From: Pseudomonas fluorescens
GTDB lineage: Bacteria; Pseudomonadota; Gammaproteobacteria; Pseudomonadales; Pseudomonadaceae
Length of the DNA stretch: 64,000 bases
Reading direction: 5' to 3'
Assembly (NCBI RefSeq): GCF_000967965.1
Contig: NZ_LACC01000025.1
Coordinates: 12,405 to 76,404, forward strand
Positions within the stretch are counted from its first letter, which is position 1; each line of letters opens with the position of its first letter. Of the stretch, positions 40,011 through 49,758 are shown one piece after another. The notes beneath the pieces are model-generated. The model saw only the letters and a program-made list of their open reading frames with translations, searched no databases and had not been told where the DNA came from. A program made the translations under genes and the position numbers.

Positions 40011-41008
40011 AGGCGCGGTGCCGGCACTTGGTCGAGCATCTGCTGGAGCACCTGATCGACATCCAGGCCCTCGATGTCCAGCTCCGGCGCAATGCGCACG
40101 CGATGGCGCAGCACAGCCAGGGCGCAACCCTTGATGTCATCCGGAATGACGAACTCACCGCCTCGCAACAGCGCACGGGCCCGGGCACATCGCACCAATG
40201 CGATGGATGCGCGTGGGCCGGCACCGAGGATCAAACCGGGCCAGTTGCGGGTGGAACGGGCCAAGCGCACGGCGTAATCGAGCACCTGATCGTCCAGGGC
40301 CAGGTCGCTGGCGATGCGTTGCAGGGCCAGTACATCCTTGGCCTGGAGCAACGTACGCATCGGCTGGACATCAAGCATGTCGGCCCGGGTCGATCGGCTG
40401 ACCTGACGCACCATGTCCAGCTCTTGCCCGGCGTCGGGGTAATCCATGCGCACCTTGAGCATGAAACGGTCCAGTTCAGCCTCCGGCAAGGGGTACGTGC
40501 CTTCCTGTTCGATCGGGTTTTGCGTGGCGAGCACCATGAACGGTTGCGCAATCGGCAATGGCTGGCCTTCGAGGGTGACTTGCCGTTCCTGCATGGCTTC
40601 GAGCAGCGCGGCCTGGGTTTTCGCCGGAGCACGATTGATCTCGTCCGCCAGCAGCAGGTTGGTGAACAATGGCCCCTTGCGCAGTTTGAATTTCTCGGTC
40701 TGCAAGTCATACACGGCATGCCCGGTGACGTCGCTGGGCATCAGGTCAGGGGTGAACTGGATGCGCGCGAACTCACCGCCGAAGCAGCGGGCGAGGGCGC
40801 GTACCAACAGGGTCTTGCCCAAACCCGGCACGCCTTCGAGCAACACGTGGCCGCCGGCGATCAGTGCCGTCAGGACGTCGTCGATCACGCTGTCCTGGCC
40901 AATCACTGCTTTTTGCAGTTCCTTGCGTACGGCCTGGGCCAGATGGCCGGCACGCTGACGCTGTTGAGCTGCGTGGCTCGGTGCGTCGGGCTCGATCGGT
41001 TGACTCAT
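40007..41008 (-). CDS. MoxR-family AAA+ ATPase
   Basis: The 333-residue ATPase has Walker A GVPGLGKT (residues 59-66), Walker B LLLADEINRAPAKTQ and the sensor segment ATQNPIEQEGTYPLPEAELDRF typical of MoxR proteins. MoxR ATPases act as chaperones with a von Willebrand A partner. The ATG overlaps the DUF4350 stop (ATGA), and the next gene overlaps too. Confidence 0.92.
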   Translation of the reverse strand: MSQPIEPDAPSHAAQQRQRAGHLAQAVRKELQKAVIGQDSVIDDVLTALIAGGHVLLEGVPGLGKTLLVRALARCFGGEFARIQFTPDLMPSDVTGHAVYDLQTEKFKLRKGPLFTNLLLADEINRAPAKTQAALLEAMQERQVTLEGQPLPIAQPFMVLATQNPIEQEGTYPLPEAELDRFMLKVRMDYPDAGQELDMVRQVSRSTRADMLDVQPMRTLLQAKDVLALQRIASDLALDDQVLDYAVRLARSTRNWPGLILGAGPRASIALVRCARARALLRGGEFVIPDDIKGCALAVLRHRVRIAPELDIEGLDVDQVLQQMLDQVPAPRL

Positions 41009-42168
41009 AGGGCGTTCCTCAAGGATTGCAGGTGGGCGACCTGACGGCTGAATTCAACGCTGGAAAGCCGTTGTTTCGGTCGCGGGCTCATGGCCTGGCT
41101 GATGGCGCGTGTGGGTTGGCCGGTCAGGCGCGCGAGCACCAGCCATTGTTCGGCAACGCCGAGTTGTTCAAAACCGGGATGGCGGCGCCGCACGCGCCGC
41201 AGGATGTCTTGCTGCAAGGCTTGCAGCAGGCCGGCCTGACCGTTGCGGCGCAACAGGAAGTCGGCACTGGCACGCAGGTGCTCCTGCAATTGCCGGCGCG
41301 CTTTCGGCGCCGGTTCCAGCAGTGGCCCCTGACGCACGCCAAAGTGCCAGAAACCCAGGCCGATCAAGGCGAATAGCGCGACCAGCGCTTGGGGGAAGTA
41401 ACGCAGCAACAAGGTCAGCAGGCTGTCGTGACCGATGTTGAATATCAGGGTCACGCGGGTGTCGGCGGTCAGGTACCAGAGTAGCCAGGCGTTGTCGTAT
41501 CGGTCGATGGCCGGGGTTTTCCACAGGTCGGCATCGGTGACCACGATGATCGAACCGAGCCCGTGGTCGAGTTGCATCATGTGGGTGGCCCTGGCGCTGT
41601 TGGCCCAGGCCAGGGCGAGGTTTTTCGGGTCTTCGAGATGGAACGCGGTATCGAAACCGGCATAGGCCGGGGCGTCCTCGTCCTCCAGATAGAGCTTGGT
41701 CAGTAGCGGGTACGGATCTTCACCGACACCCGGCGGTGGGTCCTTGAGGTCTTTGCTCAGGGACTGGTGCAGTTCCACCCGGTCGAGCAGCAGGTCATTG
41801 CTATGGCCGAGTTTTTCATCCCACAGCGACTCGGCGACGAACAGAAGCCGCCCGCCGGCCCGAGTCCAGTTCATCAGCTGGTCGATCTGCCGTGGGGTCA
41901 TGTTGCCGCGTTCCCCGAGCAACAGCAGGCTGTGTTGACGCGGGTCGAGGCTGGGCAGGATATCGAGGCCGTCGGCGTGGCCGACGTTCAGGCCCTGCTT
42001 GTGCAGGAACAACTCCGCCGCCAGATAAGGGTTGGCATTGGCTTCGGGGGAGGGGCCGTGGTCGATTTCGGTCTGGTAGGGGGTCGCCTTGAGGTACAGA
42101 GAAACGCACAGAGCAGCCAGCAACACGGCAACCAACGCACCGGCTATCGAGCCCCAGCGCCGACTCAA
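41005..42168 (-). CDS. DUF4350 membrane protein
   Basis: The 387-residue protein has an N-terminal helix (GALVAVLLAALCVSLYL), an exported or cytoplasmic domain with LLLLGERGNM and VVTDADLWKTPAI, and a second helix (LVALFALIGLGFWHFGVR) before a basic tail. The TTG start is chosen because GGAGG lies seven bases before it and it overlaps the previous gene's stop (TTGA). The domain resembles a glutamine-amidotransferase-like fold. The function is unknown. Confidence 0.8.
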   Translation of the reverse strand: MSRRWGSIAGALVAVLLAALCVSLYLKATPYQTEIDHGPSPEANANPYLAAELFLHKQGLNVGHADGLDILPSLDPRQHSLLLLGERGNMTPRQIDQLMNWTRAGGRLLFVAESLWDEKLGHSNDLLLDRVELHQSLSKDLKDPPPGVGEDPYPLLTKLYLEDEDAPAYAGFDTAFHLEDPKNLALAWANSARATHMMQLDHGLGSIIVVTDADLWKTPAIDRYDNAWLLWYLTADTRVTLIFNIGHDSLLTLLLRYFPQALVALFALIGLGFWHFGVRQGPLLEPAPKARRQLQEHLRASADFLLRRNGQAGLLQALQQDILRRVRRRHPGFEQLGVAEQWLVLARLTGQPTRAISQAMSPRPKQRLSSVEFSRQVAHLQSLRNAL

Positions 42169-43709
42169 CGGACAGCCTCCGGGCCGAACAGAACACGCCA
42201 ACCGTTACACAGTTCCTGCTGCACCTGAGCGGGCGGCAGGCGATGCCCGTAGGCCATGTTTTGCCAGTGCCCGGTCAGGTTTTGGCTATAGGCCAGCAAG
42301 GCCGGCTGCTGCAGTAGCTCGACACGCTGAAGCACCTGGCCCTCGGTGTCGGCGGACTTGAGCGCGATGTTGAAGTCGTGCAACAGACGGCTGAGCAGGG
42401 CGCGATAAAGCAAGCCGAGCGCTTCGCGCGGGTGGGCCTGCCAGAGGCTTTCGGCGTGGGCGGCGATGTCGGCGGGCAGGGACTCGGGCTTGAGATCCAG
42501 GCCGAACGCCTGCTGCGGTAACGGTCCCGTGGCTTTGTTGACGGGGATCGGTCGGCGGCTGACGAACGCCTGCAACCAGTCGCGATAGCGCCAGATCAAC
42601 AGGCCGATGGCGCCAATGACGATGCCCCACAGCACGATTTCAATCAGGGTCGCCAATGCCCCGAAGCCTTGCCCCTCAAACAGTTTCAGCAGGGCCTTCA
42701 ACCATTGCGGCGTCTTGCCATCGTCCACGGCTTCAGCACTCGGTTGCTCTTCGCCAAAGCGGTAGCGTGTCACCGTTTCCCGGTTCTTGAAGGGCGGCTG
42801 GTCAAGGATCGACTTGATGCTGTCCCTGGAGGCCTGGCTGGTCAGGGGTTGGCTCAGTAGGCGCGGGCTGTCGGGTGAAATGGCCGGTTCGGCGGCCCAC
42901 GCGCTGTGGGTGGTCGGCACTAGCATAATCGCGGCCATCAACAAAACTGCGCCTGCACTGACGAGGCGTTGGCGCATTCGGCGGAACACCAGTTCGATAT
43001 CCCAGGCCTCCAGTACGGTGCGCCGGTTCAGGTAAAGACTGAAACCGCAGGCGACATAGATCGGTTCCCAGACCACCAGCACCAGTGCATAAAAGGCGTT
43101 GGTCAGGTGTTCCAGCCAACGCCAGTCCTGGGTGGCCGCCGAGATCAGCGACTGCCAGCTCCAGTCGAGCGCGACCTGTTGTGGCAGCAGCAGATAGAAC
43201 AACACCATCAAGCCGATCCACAACGTGCCTTCCAGGTGTGCGCCGATGATCGTCAGCCAGCGTGCGGCGCCGGCTTCTCGCTGCAACAGCACCTGTAGGC
43301 GCTGTTGCCGTTGCTGCCCGTTGAGTCCTTCGAGTTGCACCACTGGCATCAGGAAACTGCGGGGCAAACTCAGGCGTCGCCAGGTCAGGCTGGCCAGTAA
43401 TTGTGGTTTGAGCAGGCGTGGCCATTGGTGCAGCGCCTGCTTGAGCGTGGGCGTTTCACCGAACATGGCCTGGGACAGGATGTATAAGGGCAGGCGTTCG
43501 AACGCCGGCTTCAGCCACCAGAAAATGAACACGGCGAGTGAAGGCGAATCCCAGAGGATCCAACTGAGCAGCGCGAAAACCGGCAAGGTGACCAAGGCCC
43601 AACTGGTCATCAACAAACGTCGATGGCGTTGGCTCAGGAGCACTCCGAGGTCCATGGCTTCCCAGGTCGAACGCGGGCGAATCACCACCGTGGCGTCACT
43701 CAGGCGCAT
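42165..43709 (-). CDS. DUF4129 transmembrane protein
   Basis: The 514-residue membrane protein has several helices in the first half and a C-terminal DUF4129-like region (LWQAHPREALGLLYRALLSRLLHDF). It overlaps the SpoIIM gene by 14 bases and the DUF4350 gene by four. DUF4129 proteins are found with transglutaminase or MoxR systems. No catalytic site is evident. Confidence 0.8.
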   Translation of the reverse strand: MRLSDATVVIRPRSTWEAMDLGVLLSQRHRRLLMTSWALVTLPVFALLSWILWDSPSLAVFIFWWLKPAFERLPLYILSQAMFGETPTLKQALHQWPRLLKPQLLASLTWRRLSLPRSFLMPVVQLEGLNGQQRQQRLQVLLQREAGAARWLTIIGAHLEGTLWIGLMVLFYLLLPQQVALDWSWQSLISAATQDWRWLEHLTNAFYALVLVVWEPIYVACGFSLYLNRRTVLEAWDIELVFRRMRQRLVSAGAVLLMAAIMLVPTTHSAWAAEPAISPDSPRLLSQPLTSQASRDSIKSILDQPPFKNRETVTRYRFGEEQPSAEAVDDGKTPQWLKALLKLFEGQGFGALATLIEIVLWGIVIGAIGLLIWRYRDWLQAFVSRRPIPVNKATGPLPQQAFGLDLKPESLPADIAAHAESLWQAHPREALGLLYRALLSRLLHDFNIALKSADTEGQVLQRVELLQQPALLAYSQNLTGHWQNMAYGHRLPPAQVQQELCNGWRVLFGPEAVR

Positions 43710-44673
43710 GGCGGCGACGTCCGGCGAACACGAGATAAACCACCACCAGCAGCCAGAGCGCAGCGCCGACCAGATATTTGGTCTGGTGCGAAGGGCCGGT
43801 CATTGACGACCAATAGGCTTCGATAAACGCCGCAATCAACAGAAACAGCATGACCCCGCAAATCAGCAGTACGCTCTTGCGCGCCGCCAATCGCAAGGCC
43901 TCGGCCCGTGGCAGGCGCCCCGGGGCGACCAAGGCCCAGCCCAGCTTCAGACCGGCGGCTCCGGCCAGGGCGATGGCGCTGAGTTCGAAAGCGCCATGGC
44001 CGATCACGAATGACCAAAAGGTTTGCCCGTAGCCGACGTAGGTCAGGTGCCCGACCACCGCCCCGATCATCAGGCCGTTGAAAATCAGGAAAAACACAGT
44101 GCCCAATCCAAACAGCAAACCGCTGGCGAAGGTCTGAAAGGCAATGCCGATGTTGTGCATGATGTAGTAGCCGAACATCGCCCAGTCCTCACTGGCGGCT
44201 CGTTCCGCCGTGCGTCCGAGGTGACCGGCAACGGGGTCGTACATGCTTTGCATCTCGCTGACCTGCTCGGCGGGGATCAGGTTGTAGATCAGCTCCGGGT
44301 ACAGGTAAACCAGCAGCGCGAAACCGGCCAGGCTGCCAAAGAACATCAGGCTGGCGGCGAGGACAAAACGCCACTGTTCGCGCACCAGTCGTGGAAAGTC
44401 AGCCAGGATGAACGCCAGCACATTGGCCCCCAAACGGCTGCGATGACGGTAAAGCTGTTGGTGTCCGCGCAGCACTTGTTGCTGCAAGGTGTCGATCAGA
44501 AAACTGCTGTAGCCACGCTCCTGTGCCAGTGCCAGATGTTGGCAAAGGCGTCGGTAGTCCTTCGGGAAACTGCCGGCGTCGGTGGCCTTGGCGTCCCGCT
44601 CCAACTGTTCGAGCAGGTGGGCGAAATGGTCCCATTCGGCCTTGTGCCGGCTTTCAAAAAGGCTTTGCTTCAT
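43696..44673 (-). CDS. SpoIIM-family (stage II sporulation protein M-like) membrane protein
   Basis: The 325-residue protein has about six helices with the SpoIIM pattern (YYIMHNIGIAFQTFASGLLF, then GHGAFELSAIALAGAAGLKLG). Pseudomonas does not sporulate. These homologues belong to the RDD-MoxR operon type. It overlaps both neighbours by a few bases. Confidence 0.85.
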   Translation of the reverse strand: MKQSLFESRHKAEWDHFAHLLEQLERDAKATDAGSFPKDYRRLCQHLALAQERGYSSFLIDTLQQQVLRGHQQLYRHRSRLGANVLAFILADFPRLVREQWRFVLAASLMFFGSLAGFALLVYLYPELIYNLIPAEQVSEMQSMYDPVAGHLGRTAERAASEDWAMFGYYIMHNIGIAFQTFASGLLFGLGTVFFLIFNGLMIGAVVGHLTYVGYGQTFWSFVIGHGAFELSAIALAGAAGLKLGWALVAPGRLPRAEALRLAARKSVLLICGVMLFLLIAAFIEAYWSSMTGPSHQTKYLVGAALWLLVVVYLVFAGRRRHAPE

Positions 44674-45395
44674 GTCGGCCCCAACAAGCCGCGGGCGATG
44701 CCGTTGATCTCGGTCACCGCCTGCGGGGGCTGGACTTGCAAGGGTTGGGCGAGAATGGAAGCCAGTTCATTGACCCGCGCTTCGGAGAGTTCACCTTGGC
44801 GCTCGGCAAACCCGAGGATGGCCCGTTGCTCGGTGAGTGTCAGGACAAAGGCCGGGCGGCGGGGCCGGGCTTCAGGGAGCTGGGGGCGGGTGTGCGGTCG
44901 TTCGCGGTAGATCACCAGGGTCCCGGCGGCGATATCGCCGAGGCGCTTGAAGTGTGGATGTTGCAGGCAACTGATGGCCCCTAGGAAGTAACCGAAAGGC
45001 AGCAGGTCGACAACGCGCAGCAGGTTGCGCAGCAGTGACGCGGACCAGCCGACCGGAGTGCCATCGTCGTGCACCACCCGCAAGCCCATCCATTGCTTGC
45101 CCGGCGAGCGGCCGTGGTTCAGCACCTCGAACAGCACCATGTACCACCAGCTCACCACGAAAAGCAGGATCGAGCCGAGCCCGGCTCCCAGTTTGCCGAG
45201 CATCGCCAGCACAATGAACAGCACGCCCAGGACCAGGCCGCGTAAACCAAGATCGATGGAGAATGCCAGCGCACGGACCATCAACCCGGCCGGGCGCAGT
45301 GGCAGATCGACGCCCTCCGGCGTTTCGACCTGGTACCGCGTATCCAGCGGCGGTGACAGCGGTGCATTCCCTGGCAGTGCTGTGGTCTCGAGCAT
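44670..45395 (-). CDS. RDD-family membrane protein (first gene of MoxR operon)
   Basis: The 241-residue protein has RDD features: an Arg-rich first helix (RPAGLMVRALAFSIDLGLRG), two further helices and the Asp-containing NHGRSPGKQWMGLRVVHDDG segment. RDD proteins are of unknown or transport-like function. The ATG at MLETTALPGN is chosen because AGG lies seven bases upstream. The upstream TTG is in frame. Confidence 0.82.
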   Translation of the reverse strand: MLETTALPGNAPLSPPLDTRYQVETPEGVDLPLRPAGLMVRALAFSIDLGLRGLVLGVLFIVLAMLGKLGAGLGSILLFVVSWWYMVLFEVLNHGRSPGKQWMGLRVVHDDGTPVGWSASLLRNLLRVVDLLPFGYFLGAISCLQHPHFKRLGDIAAGTLVIYRERPHTRPQLPEARPRRPAFVLTLTEQRAILGFAERQGELSEARVNELASILAQPLQVQPPQAVTEINGIARGLLGPT

Positions 45396-45582
45396 GGGCA
45401 ACCTGACGATGTGGCCTGGATCGGGATTGTGTATCCATTCGATGCTAGCAGCCTATGCGGGGGGAAACGACATAACTATGTATTGCATGGTGAGTCGCGC
45501 AAGGTGCTTGAATGACAAGACTACTGGCCGGGGCGGGAGGTGAACGCCTAGACTTTGCCGATCTTCAGTTCAGGAATCGCCC

Positions 45583-47013
45583 GTGACCTCCATCTTCTGG
45601 TACGACTACGAAACCACTGGCATCAACCCCCGTTGCGATCGTCCGTTGCAAATGGCCGGCCTGCGCACTGACTTCGATCTCAATGAAATCGACGAGCCGG
45701 TCAATCTTTACTGCCAGCCCAGTGATGACATCCTGCCGCATCCGGCTGCCTGCACGATCACAGGGATCACCCCCGGGCAACTGCAGGCGCTAGGCTTGAG
45801 CGAAGCCGATTTCATGACCCGGGTGCATGCCCAACTCGCGGCGCCCGGTACCTGTGGCGCGGGGTATAACACCTTGCGTTTCGATGACGAGATGACCCGC
45901 TACAGCCTGTACCGAAACTTTTTCGACCCCTATGCGCGGGAGTGGCAGGGCGGCAACAGCCGCTGGGACCTGATCGATGTGGTGCGCGCCGCCTATGCCT
46001 TGCGCCCCGATGGCCTGGTCTGGCCGACCGATGACGAGGGGCGGGTCACGCTCAAGCTCGAACGCCTGACCGCTGCCAATGGCATCGATCATGGCAATGC
46101 CCACGAAGCGCTGTCGGACGTTCGCGCAACGATCGCCCTGGCGCGCCTGATACGGGAAAAACAACCGAAGTTGTACGACTGGCTGTTTCAACTGCGCAGC
46201 AAACAGAAAGTCATGGACCAGATTCGCCTGCTGCAACCGTTGGTACATGTTTCGGGGCGTTTCTCAGCCGCGCGCAACTATGTGGGGGTGGTGTTGCCGC
46301 TGGCCTGGCATCCACGCAACAAGAACGCCCTGATTGTCTGTGACCTGCACCTCGATCCCCAGGGCCTGCTCGACCTGGATGCCGAAAGTTTGCGCCAGCG
46401 CTTGTATACCCGCCGCGACGAACTGGCCGAAGGCGAGTTGCCGGTACCGTTGAAGCTGATTCACATCAACAAGTGCCCGGTAGTGGCACCGTTGTCGGTA
46501 CTTCGCCAGGAAGATCAGCAGCGTCTGGGGCTGGATATGGCGCTGTATCAGCAGAGGGTGTCGCAGCTCAAAGACGCTCGGAAAGTTTGGCAGGATAAAA
46601 TCCTGGCGATTTATGCCCGCGAAGACTTTTCCCGGAGCGAGGATCCTGAGCAGCAGTTATACGATGGCTTTATCGGTGATCGGGATCGGCGATTGTGTGA
46701 ACAAGTCAGGACCGTTGACCCGATGCAATTGGCACAAGAACAGTGGCCTTTCGATGACGAACGTTTGCCTGAATTGCTGTTTCGATATCGCGCACGCAAC
46801 TTTCCCGACACGTTGAGTTCCGAAGAGCAAGAACGCTGGCGAATATTCTGTCAGAAACGTTTGTCAGACCCTGAATGGGGTGCACCCAATACCCTTGAAA
46901 GTTTTGTAGAAGCCGCGGCCCAATTGAGCGTTAGTGCTACTGCGTTTCAGCAGGGGGTGCTCAGTGAGTGGCAGGATTATGTCCAGGGACTGCGCCAGCG
47001 TTTGCGTCTTTGA
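45583..47013 (+). CDS. sbcB: Exodeoxyribonuclease I SbcB
   Basis: The 476-residue 3'-5' single-strand exonuclease has the DEDDh acidic set: Asp and Glu in FWYDYETTGI, Asp in NTLRFDDEM and His/Asp in HGNAHEALSDVRATI. It takes part in recombination and mismatch repair. The start is GTG. The gene order sbcB-mvaT-purU matches what I recall from P. aeruginosa. Confidence 0.93.
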   Translation: MTSIFWYDYETTGINPRCDRPLQMAGLRTDFDLNEIDEPVNLYCQPSDDILPHPAACTITGITPGQLQALGLSEADFMTRVHAQLAAPGTCGAGYNTLRFDDEMTRYSLYRNFFDPYAREWQGGNSRWDLIDVVRAAYALRPDGLVWPTDDEGRVTLKLERLTAANGIDHGNAHEALSDVRATIALARLIREKQPKLYDWLFQLRSKQKVMDQIRLLQPLVHVSGRFSAARNYVGVVLPLAWHPRNKNALIVCDLHLDPQGLLDLDAESLRQRLYTRRDELAEGELPVPLKLIHINKCPVVAPLSVLRQEDQQRLGLDMALYQQRVSQLKDARKVWQDKILAIYAREDFSRSEDPEQQLYDGFIGDRDRRLCEQVRTVDPMQLAQEQWPFDDERLPELLFRYRARNFPDTLSSEEQERWRIFCQKRLSDPEWGAPNTLESFVEAAAQLSVSATAFQQGVLSEWQDYVQGLRQRLRL

Positions 47014-47052
47014 AATCGAACATGCCAGGGCTTAAATGCCGCGCATAAAAAA

Positions 47053-47080
47053 AACGCCAGCATTTGCTGGCGTTATTTTT
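47053..47080. terminator. Bidirectional terminator between sbcB and mvaT
   Basis: AACGCCAGCA-TT-TGCTGGCGTT is a perfect ten-base stem with A and T runs on both sides. Confidence 0.9.
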
Positions 47081-47113
47081 TGTCACGGATCCATCTGCGA
47101 CAAGCTCTGAGGC

Positions 47114-47491
47114 TTAGCCCAGCAGGGTAGCCCAGCCTTCCACCACGTCACCGCCCCACTTGGCTTTCCACTCTTTCAGAGTCTTGTGGTTGCCACCTTT
47201 GGTTTCGATGACTTCACCGTTGTGCGGGTTTTTGTATTGTTTAACTTTGCGAGCACGCTTGGTGCCGGTAGTTTTCACTGCACCGCCGCGTGGTGCCTTG
47301 GTTTTGGATTCTGGATCCAGCAGCGCGATGATGTCACGCAGGGACTTGGAGTATTCGCCCATCAGGGTGCGCAGTTTGCCTTCGAATTCCAGCTCGGTTT
47401 GCAGTTTGTCGTCTTGGGACAGGTTCTTCAAACGGGCTTGCAGCTCTTTGATAGCTTCTTCGGTGGCGCGATATTCGTTGATCAAGGACAT
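47114..47491 (-). CDS. mvaT: H-NS-family silencer MvaT
   Basis: The 125-residue protein has the MvaT pattern: an N-terminal oligomerisation coiled coil (INEYRATEEAIKELQARLKN) and a C-terminal DNA-binding region with NPHNGEV and KGGNHKTLKEWKAKWG. It binds AT-rich DNA and silences foreign and surface genes. The upstream region is AT-rich. The start codon is internal to a longer open frame and is set by the family N-terminus. It shares a terminator with sbcB. Confidence 0.93.
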   Translation of the reverse strand: MSLINEYRATEEAIKELQARLKNLSQDDKLQTELEFEGKLRTLMGEYSKSLRDIIALLDPESKTKAPRGGAVKTTGTKRARKVKQYKNPHNGEVIETKGGNHKTLKEWKAKWGGDVVEGWATLLG

Positions 47492-47827
47492 GGTGACTAC
47501 CTTATGTTGTACGCTGGATGGCAGGTGACAGTGCGGCAATAATAGTCACGGTGTTTCATCAAGTAAACATTTAAGGCAAGTTTATTTAATTTAATGGCCG
47601 GGGTTTTGGCGCGCATTGGTAGTGCAGTTATTAGTGTGGTCCCGGTCTGTCAGATATACATAAATTAACAATTGGCCGGTAGCGCAAGAGCATCTGTGCA
47701 AGCAGGCACTGCTGGTGTCCGCCCTGCCGCCCTGACCTTCCGGCAGGGTGAAGCGTCAACAATACTGCAGTTTTGCTGCGCAATCGCTAGAATGACGGCC
47801 TTTGCGAAGTTCTGGAGTTTCCCCCTC
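47492..47827. other. AT-rich divergent region between mvaT and purU
   Basis: These 336 bases are noticeably AT-rich near mvaT (TTTATTTAATTTAATGG) and hold no gene. Likely promoters for both genes lie here. Confidence 0.55.
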
Positions 47828-48676
47828 ATGCGCACTTTTCGTCTGGTGATTTCTTGCCCGGACCGTGTTGGCATCGTTGCCAAAGTCAGTAACTTTCTGG
47901 CATCACACAACGGCTGGATCACTGAAGCGAGCCATCACTCGGATAATCTCAGTGGCTGGTTCTTCATGCGTCACGAAATCCGTGCCGACTCCCTACCATT
48001 TGGTATCGAAGCGTTTCGTGAAGCCTTTGCCCCGATCGCTGAAGAGTTCTCGATGGACTGGCGCATCACCGATACCGAGCAAAAGAAGCGCGTGGTCCTG
48101 ATGGCCAGCCGCGAGTCGCACTGCCTGGCCGACTTGCTGCACCGCTGGCACAGCGATGAACTGGACTGCGAAATTTCCTGTGTGATTTCCAACCATGATG
48201 ACTTGCGCAGCATGGTGGAGTGGCACGGTATTCCGTACTACCACGTCCCGGTCAATCCGCAGGACAAGCAGCCAGCCTTCTCCGAGGTTTCGCGCCTGGT
48301 CAAACAGCACGACGCCGAAGTGGTGGTGCTTGCCCGCTACATGCAGATCCTGCCGCCCGAGTTGTGCAGCGAATACGCGCACAAGGTCATCAACATTCAC
48401 CACAGCTTCCTGCCGTCGTTCGTCGGTGCCAAGCCGTACCACCAGGCCTCCCTGCGTGGCGTGAAGCTGATTGGCGCGACTTGCCACTATGTGACCGAAG
48501 AGCTGGATGCCGGCCCGATCATCGAGCAGGACGTGGTGCGCGTCAGCCACAGCGACAGCATCGAAGACATGGTGCGTTTCGGCCGTGATGTCGAGAAAAT
48601 GGTGCTGGCCCGTGGCTTGCGTTATCACCTGGAAGACCGCGTGCTGGTGCACGGCAACAAGACCGTCGTCTTCTGA
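47828..48676 (+). CDS. purU: Formyltetrahydrofolate deformylase PurU
   Basis: The 282-residue enzyme hydrolyses 10-formyl-tetrahydrofolate to formate and tetrahydrofolate. It has an N-terminal ACT-like domain (LVISCPDRVGIVAKVSNFL) and a formyltransferase-like domain with the catalytic His in INIHHSFLPSFVGAKPYHQA and Asp in EELDAGPIIEQD. GGAG lies ten bases before the ATG. Confidence 0.93.
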   Translation: MRTFRLVISCPDRVGIVAKVSNFLASHNGWITEASHHSDNLSGWFFMRHEIRADSLPFGIEAFREAFAPIAEEFSMDWRITDTEQKKRVVLMASRESHCLADLLHRWHSDELDCEISCVISNHDDLRSMVEWHGIPYYHVPVNPQDKQPAFSEVSRLVKQHDAEVVVLARYMQILPPELCSEYAHKVINIHHSFLPSFVGAKPYHQASLRGVKLIGATCHYVTEELDAGPIIEQDVVRVSHSDSIEDMVRFGRDVEKMVLARGLRYHLEDRVLVHGNKTVVF

Positions 48677-48701
48677 CAGACCTGCGGCACAGTTGAAATT
48701 C

Positions 48702-48736
48702 GAAGGGCCTGGGCGTTCAATCGCTTCAGGCCCTTC
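48702..48736. terminator. Terminator-like hairpin after purU
   Basis: GAAGGGCCTG and CAGGCCCTTC form a perfect ten-base stem with a 15-base loop. The T run after it is short. Confidence 0.55.
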
Positions 48737-48762
48737 GCCGTTTCTGCACCGAGGACATGACC

Positions 48763-48939
48763 ATGGCCGATCCACTGGACAAAGCCACCGCCAAGGCTCC
48801 CGCCACGCTGGGCGAGGGTTGCCTGAGCCGCTACGACCCGGATGACATGGGGCCTGAAACCGGTACTGAGTTTCCTGACGCCGCGCAATTGTGGGAACAG
48901 TTGCAGCAAGAGCCCGAGGACAAACCTGAGCCTGCCTGA
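48763..48939 (+). CDS. Small acidic conserved hypothetical protein
   Basis: The 58-residue product (ADPLDKATAKAPATLGEGCL, then PEDKPEPA at the end) is acidic, proline-rich and probably cytoplasmic. GAGG lies nine bases before this ATG; another ATG two codons earlier is also possible. I recognise no function. Confidence 0.5.
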   Translation: MADPLDKATAKAPATLGEGCLSRYDPDDMGPETGTEFPDAAQLWEQLQQEPEDKPEPA

Positions 48940-48989
48940 GTTTCATCAACCTCATCAGCAGCGACCGACGAGCAACAGCAGTCCGCGAG

Positions 48990-49754
48990 TCATGCGGCAC
49001 GGCTCATACGGTCGTTTTGCAGCGCCAGCCAGTGGGCCTTGGTCATTGGCACTCGTCCGTTGTCGAGCAGGCGCTCAAGGGTTTGCAGCCAGTATCGGCG
49101 TGAGAACTCATGGCGCATGTCCACCGGGTGCAGGCCCAGGCGAATCACCGGGGCGTGCTGCCAGCGCTGTTCCCGCCAGTCGCTGACGAGCTTCGATACG
49201 CCCCGGCGCAAGGCACTGCGCGCGCTCCAGACCAGCCCCGGCGCCTCGATCGCGATGAAATCCGGTAGCCGGTACAAATGTCGCGAGTCGCCGGTGTAAC
49301 TCAACGGCAATTGGCGCAGTGCCTGGCGAGTGCCTTGGCTCATCAGCCAGGCCGGGGCGACGAACCCCTCCAGCGGCCAGTCATGCCGGTGGAACATCTC
49401 GATACCCGAACGCAGGCGGGCGAGGGCGGTTTCTTGCGACAAACAGTAAAACTCGCCTTCGTGGGTATAGACCCGACGTATGAACCAGTCGCGAGGATTG
49501 CGGGTCATCGGCCCGTCGTCGCAATGGAAATAGCCATGCAGTGCCAGTTCGTCGCCCAAGGCGACCCTGGCACTGAGCTGGCGGCAAAATTGCGGATGGG
49601 CGTCCAGATTGTTGTGTTTGTGCAAATCCGGGATCACCAGCCAGGTGATCGGCACGCTACCCAAGGCGTCGACGGCTTTGACGAACGGCTGGTAATCGGC
49701 CCAGGTGGGTGGTGCCACGTCGTGCAGTACCAGAAGTAAAGCGGGACTGTTCAT
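48990..49754 (-). CDS. DUF2334 polysaccharide-deacetylase-like protein
   Basis: The 254-residue protein has the deacetylase-like pattern LLVLHDVAPPTWADY near residue 8, WLVIPDLHKHNNLD and ELALHGYFHCDD, then HGEFY-like elements later. The usual HxxxH metal residues are not all clear. It starts five bases after the stop of the glycosyltransferase gene (an ATG four codons upstream overlaps that stop), so both are probably cotranscribed and act on a surface or storage polysaccharide. Confidence 0.75.
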   Translation of the reverse strand: MNSPALLLVLHDVAPPTWADYQPFVKAVDALGSVPITWLVIPDLHKHNNLDAHPQFCRQLSARVALGDELALHGYFHCDDGPMTRNPRDWFIRRVYTHEGEFYCLSQETALARLRSGIEMFHRHDWPLEGFVAPAWLMSQGTRQALRQLPLSYTGDSRHLYRLPDFIAIEAPGLVWSARSALRRGVSKLVSDWREQRWQHAPVIRLGLHPVDMRHEFSRRYWLQTLERLLDNGRVPMTKAHWLALQNDRMSRAA

Positions 49755-49758
49755 GGTC

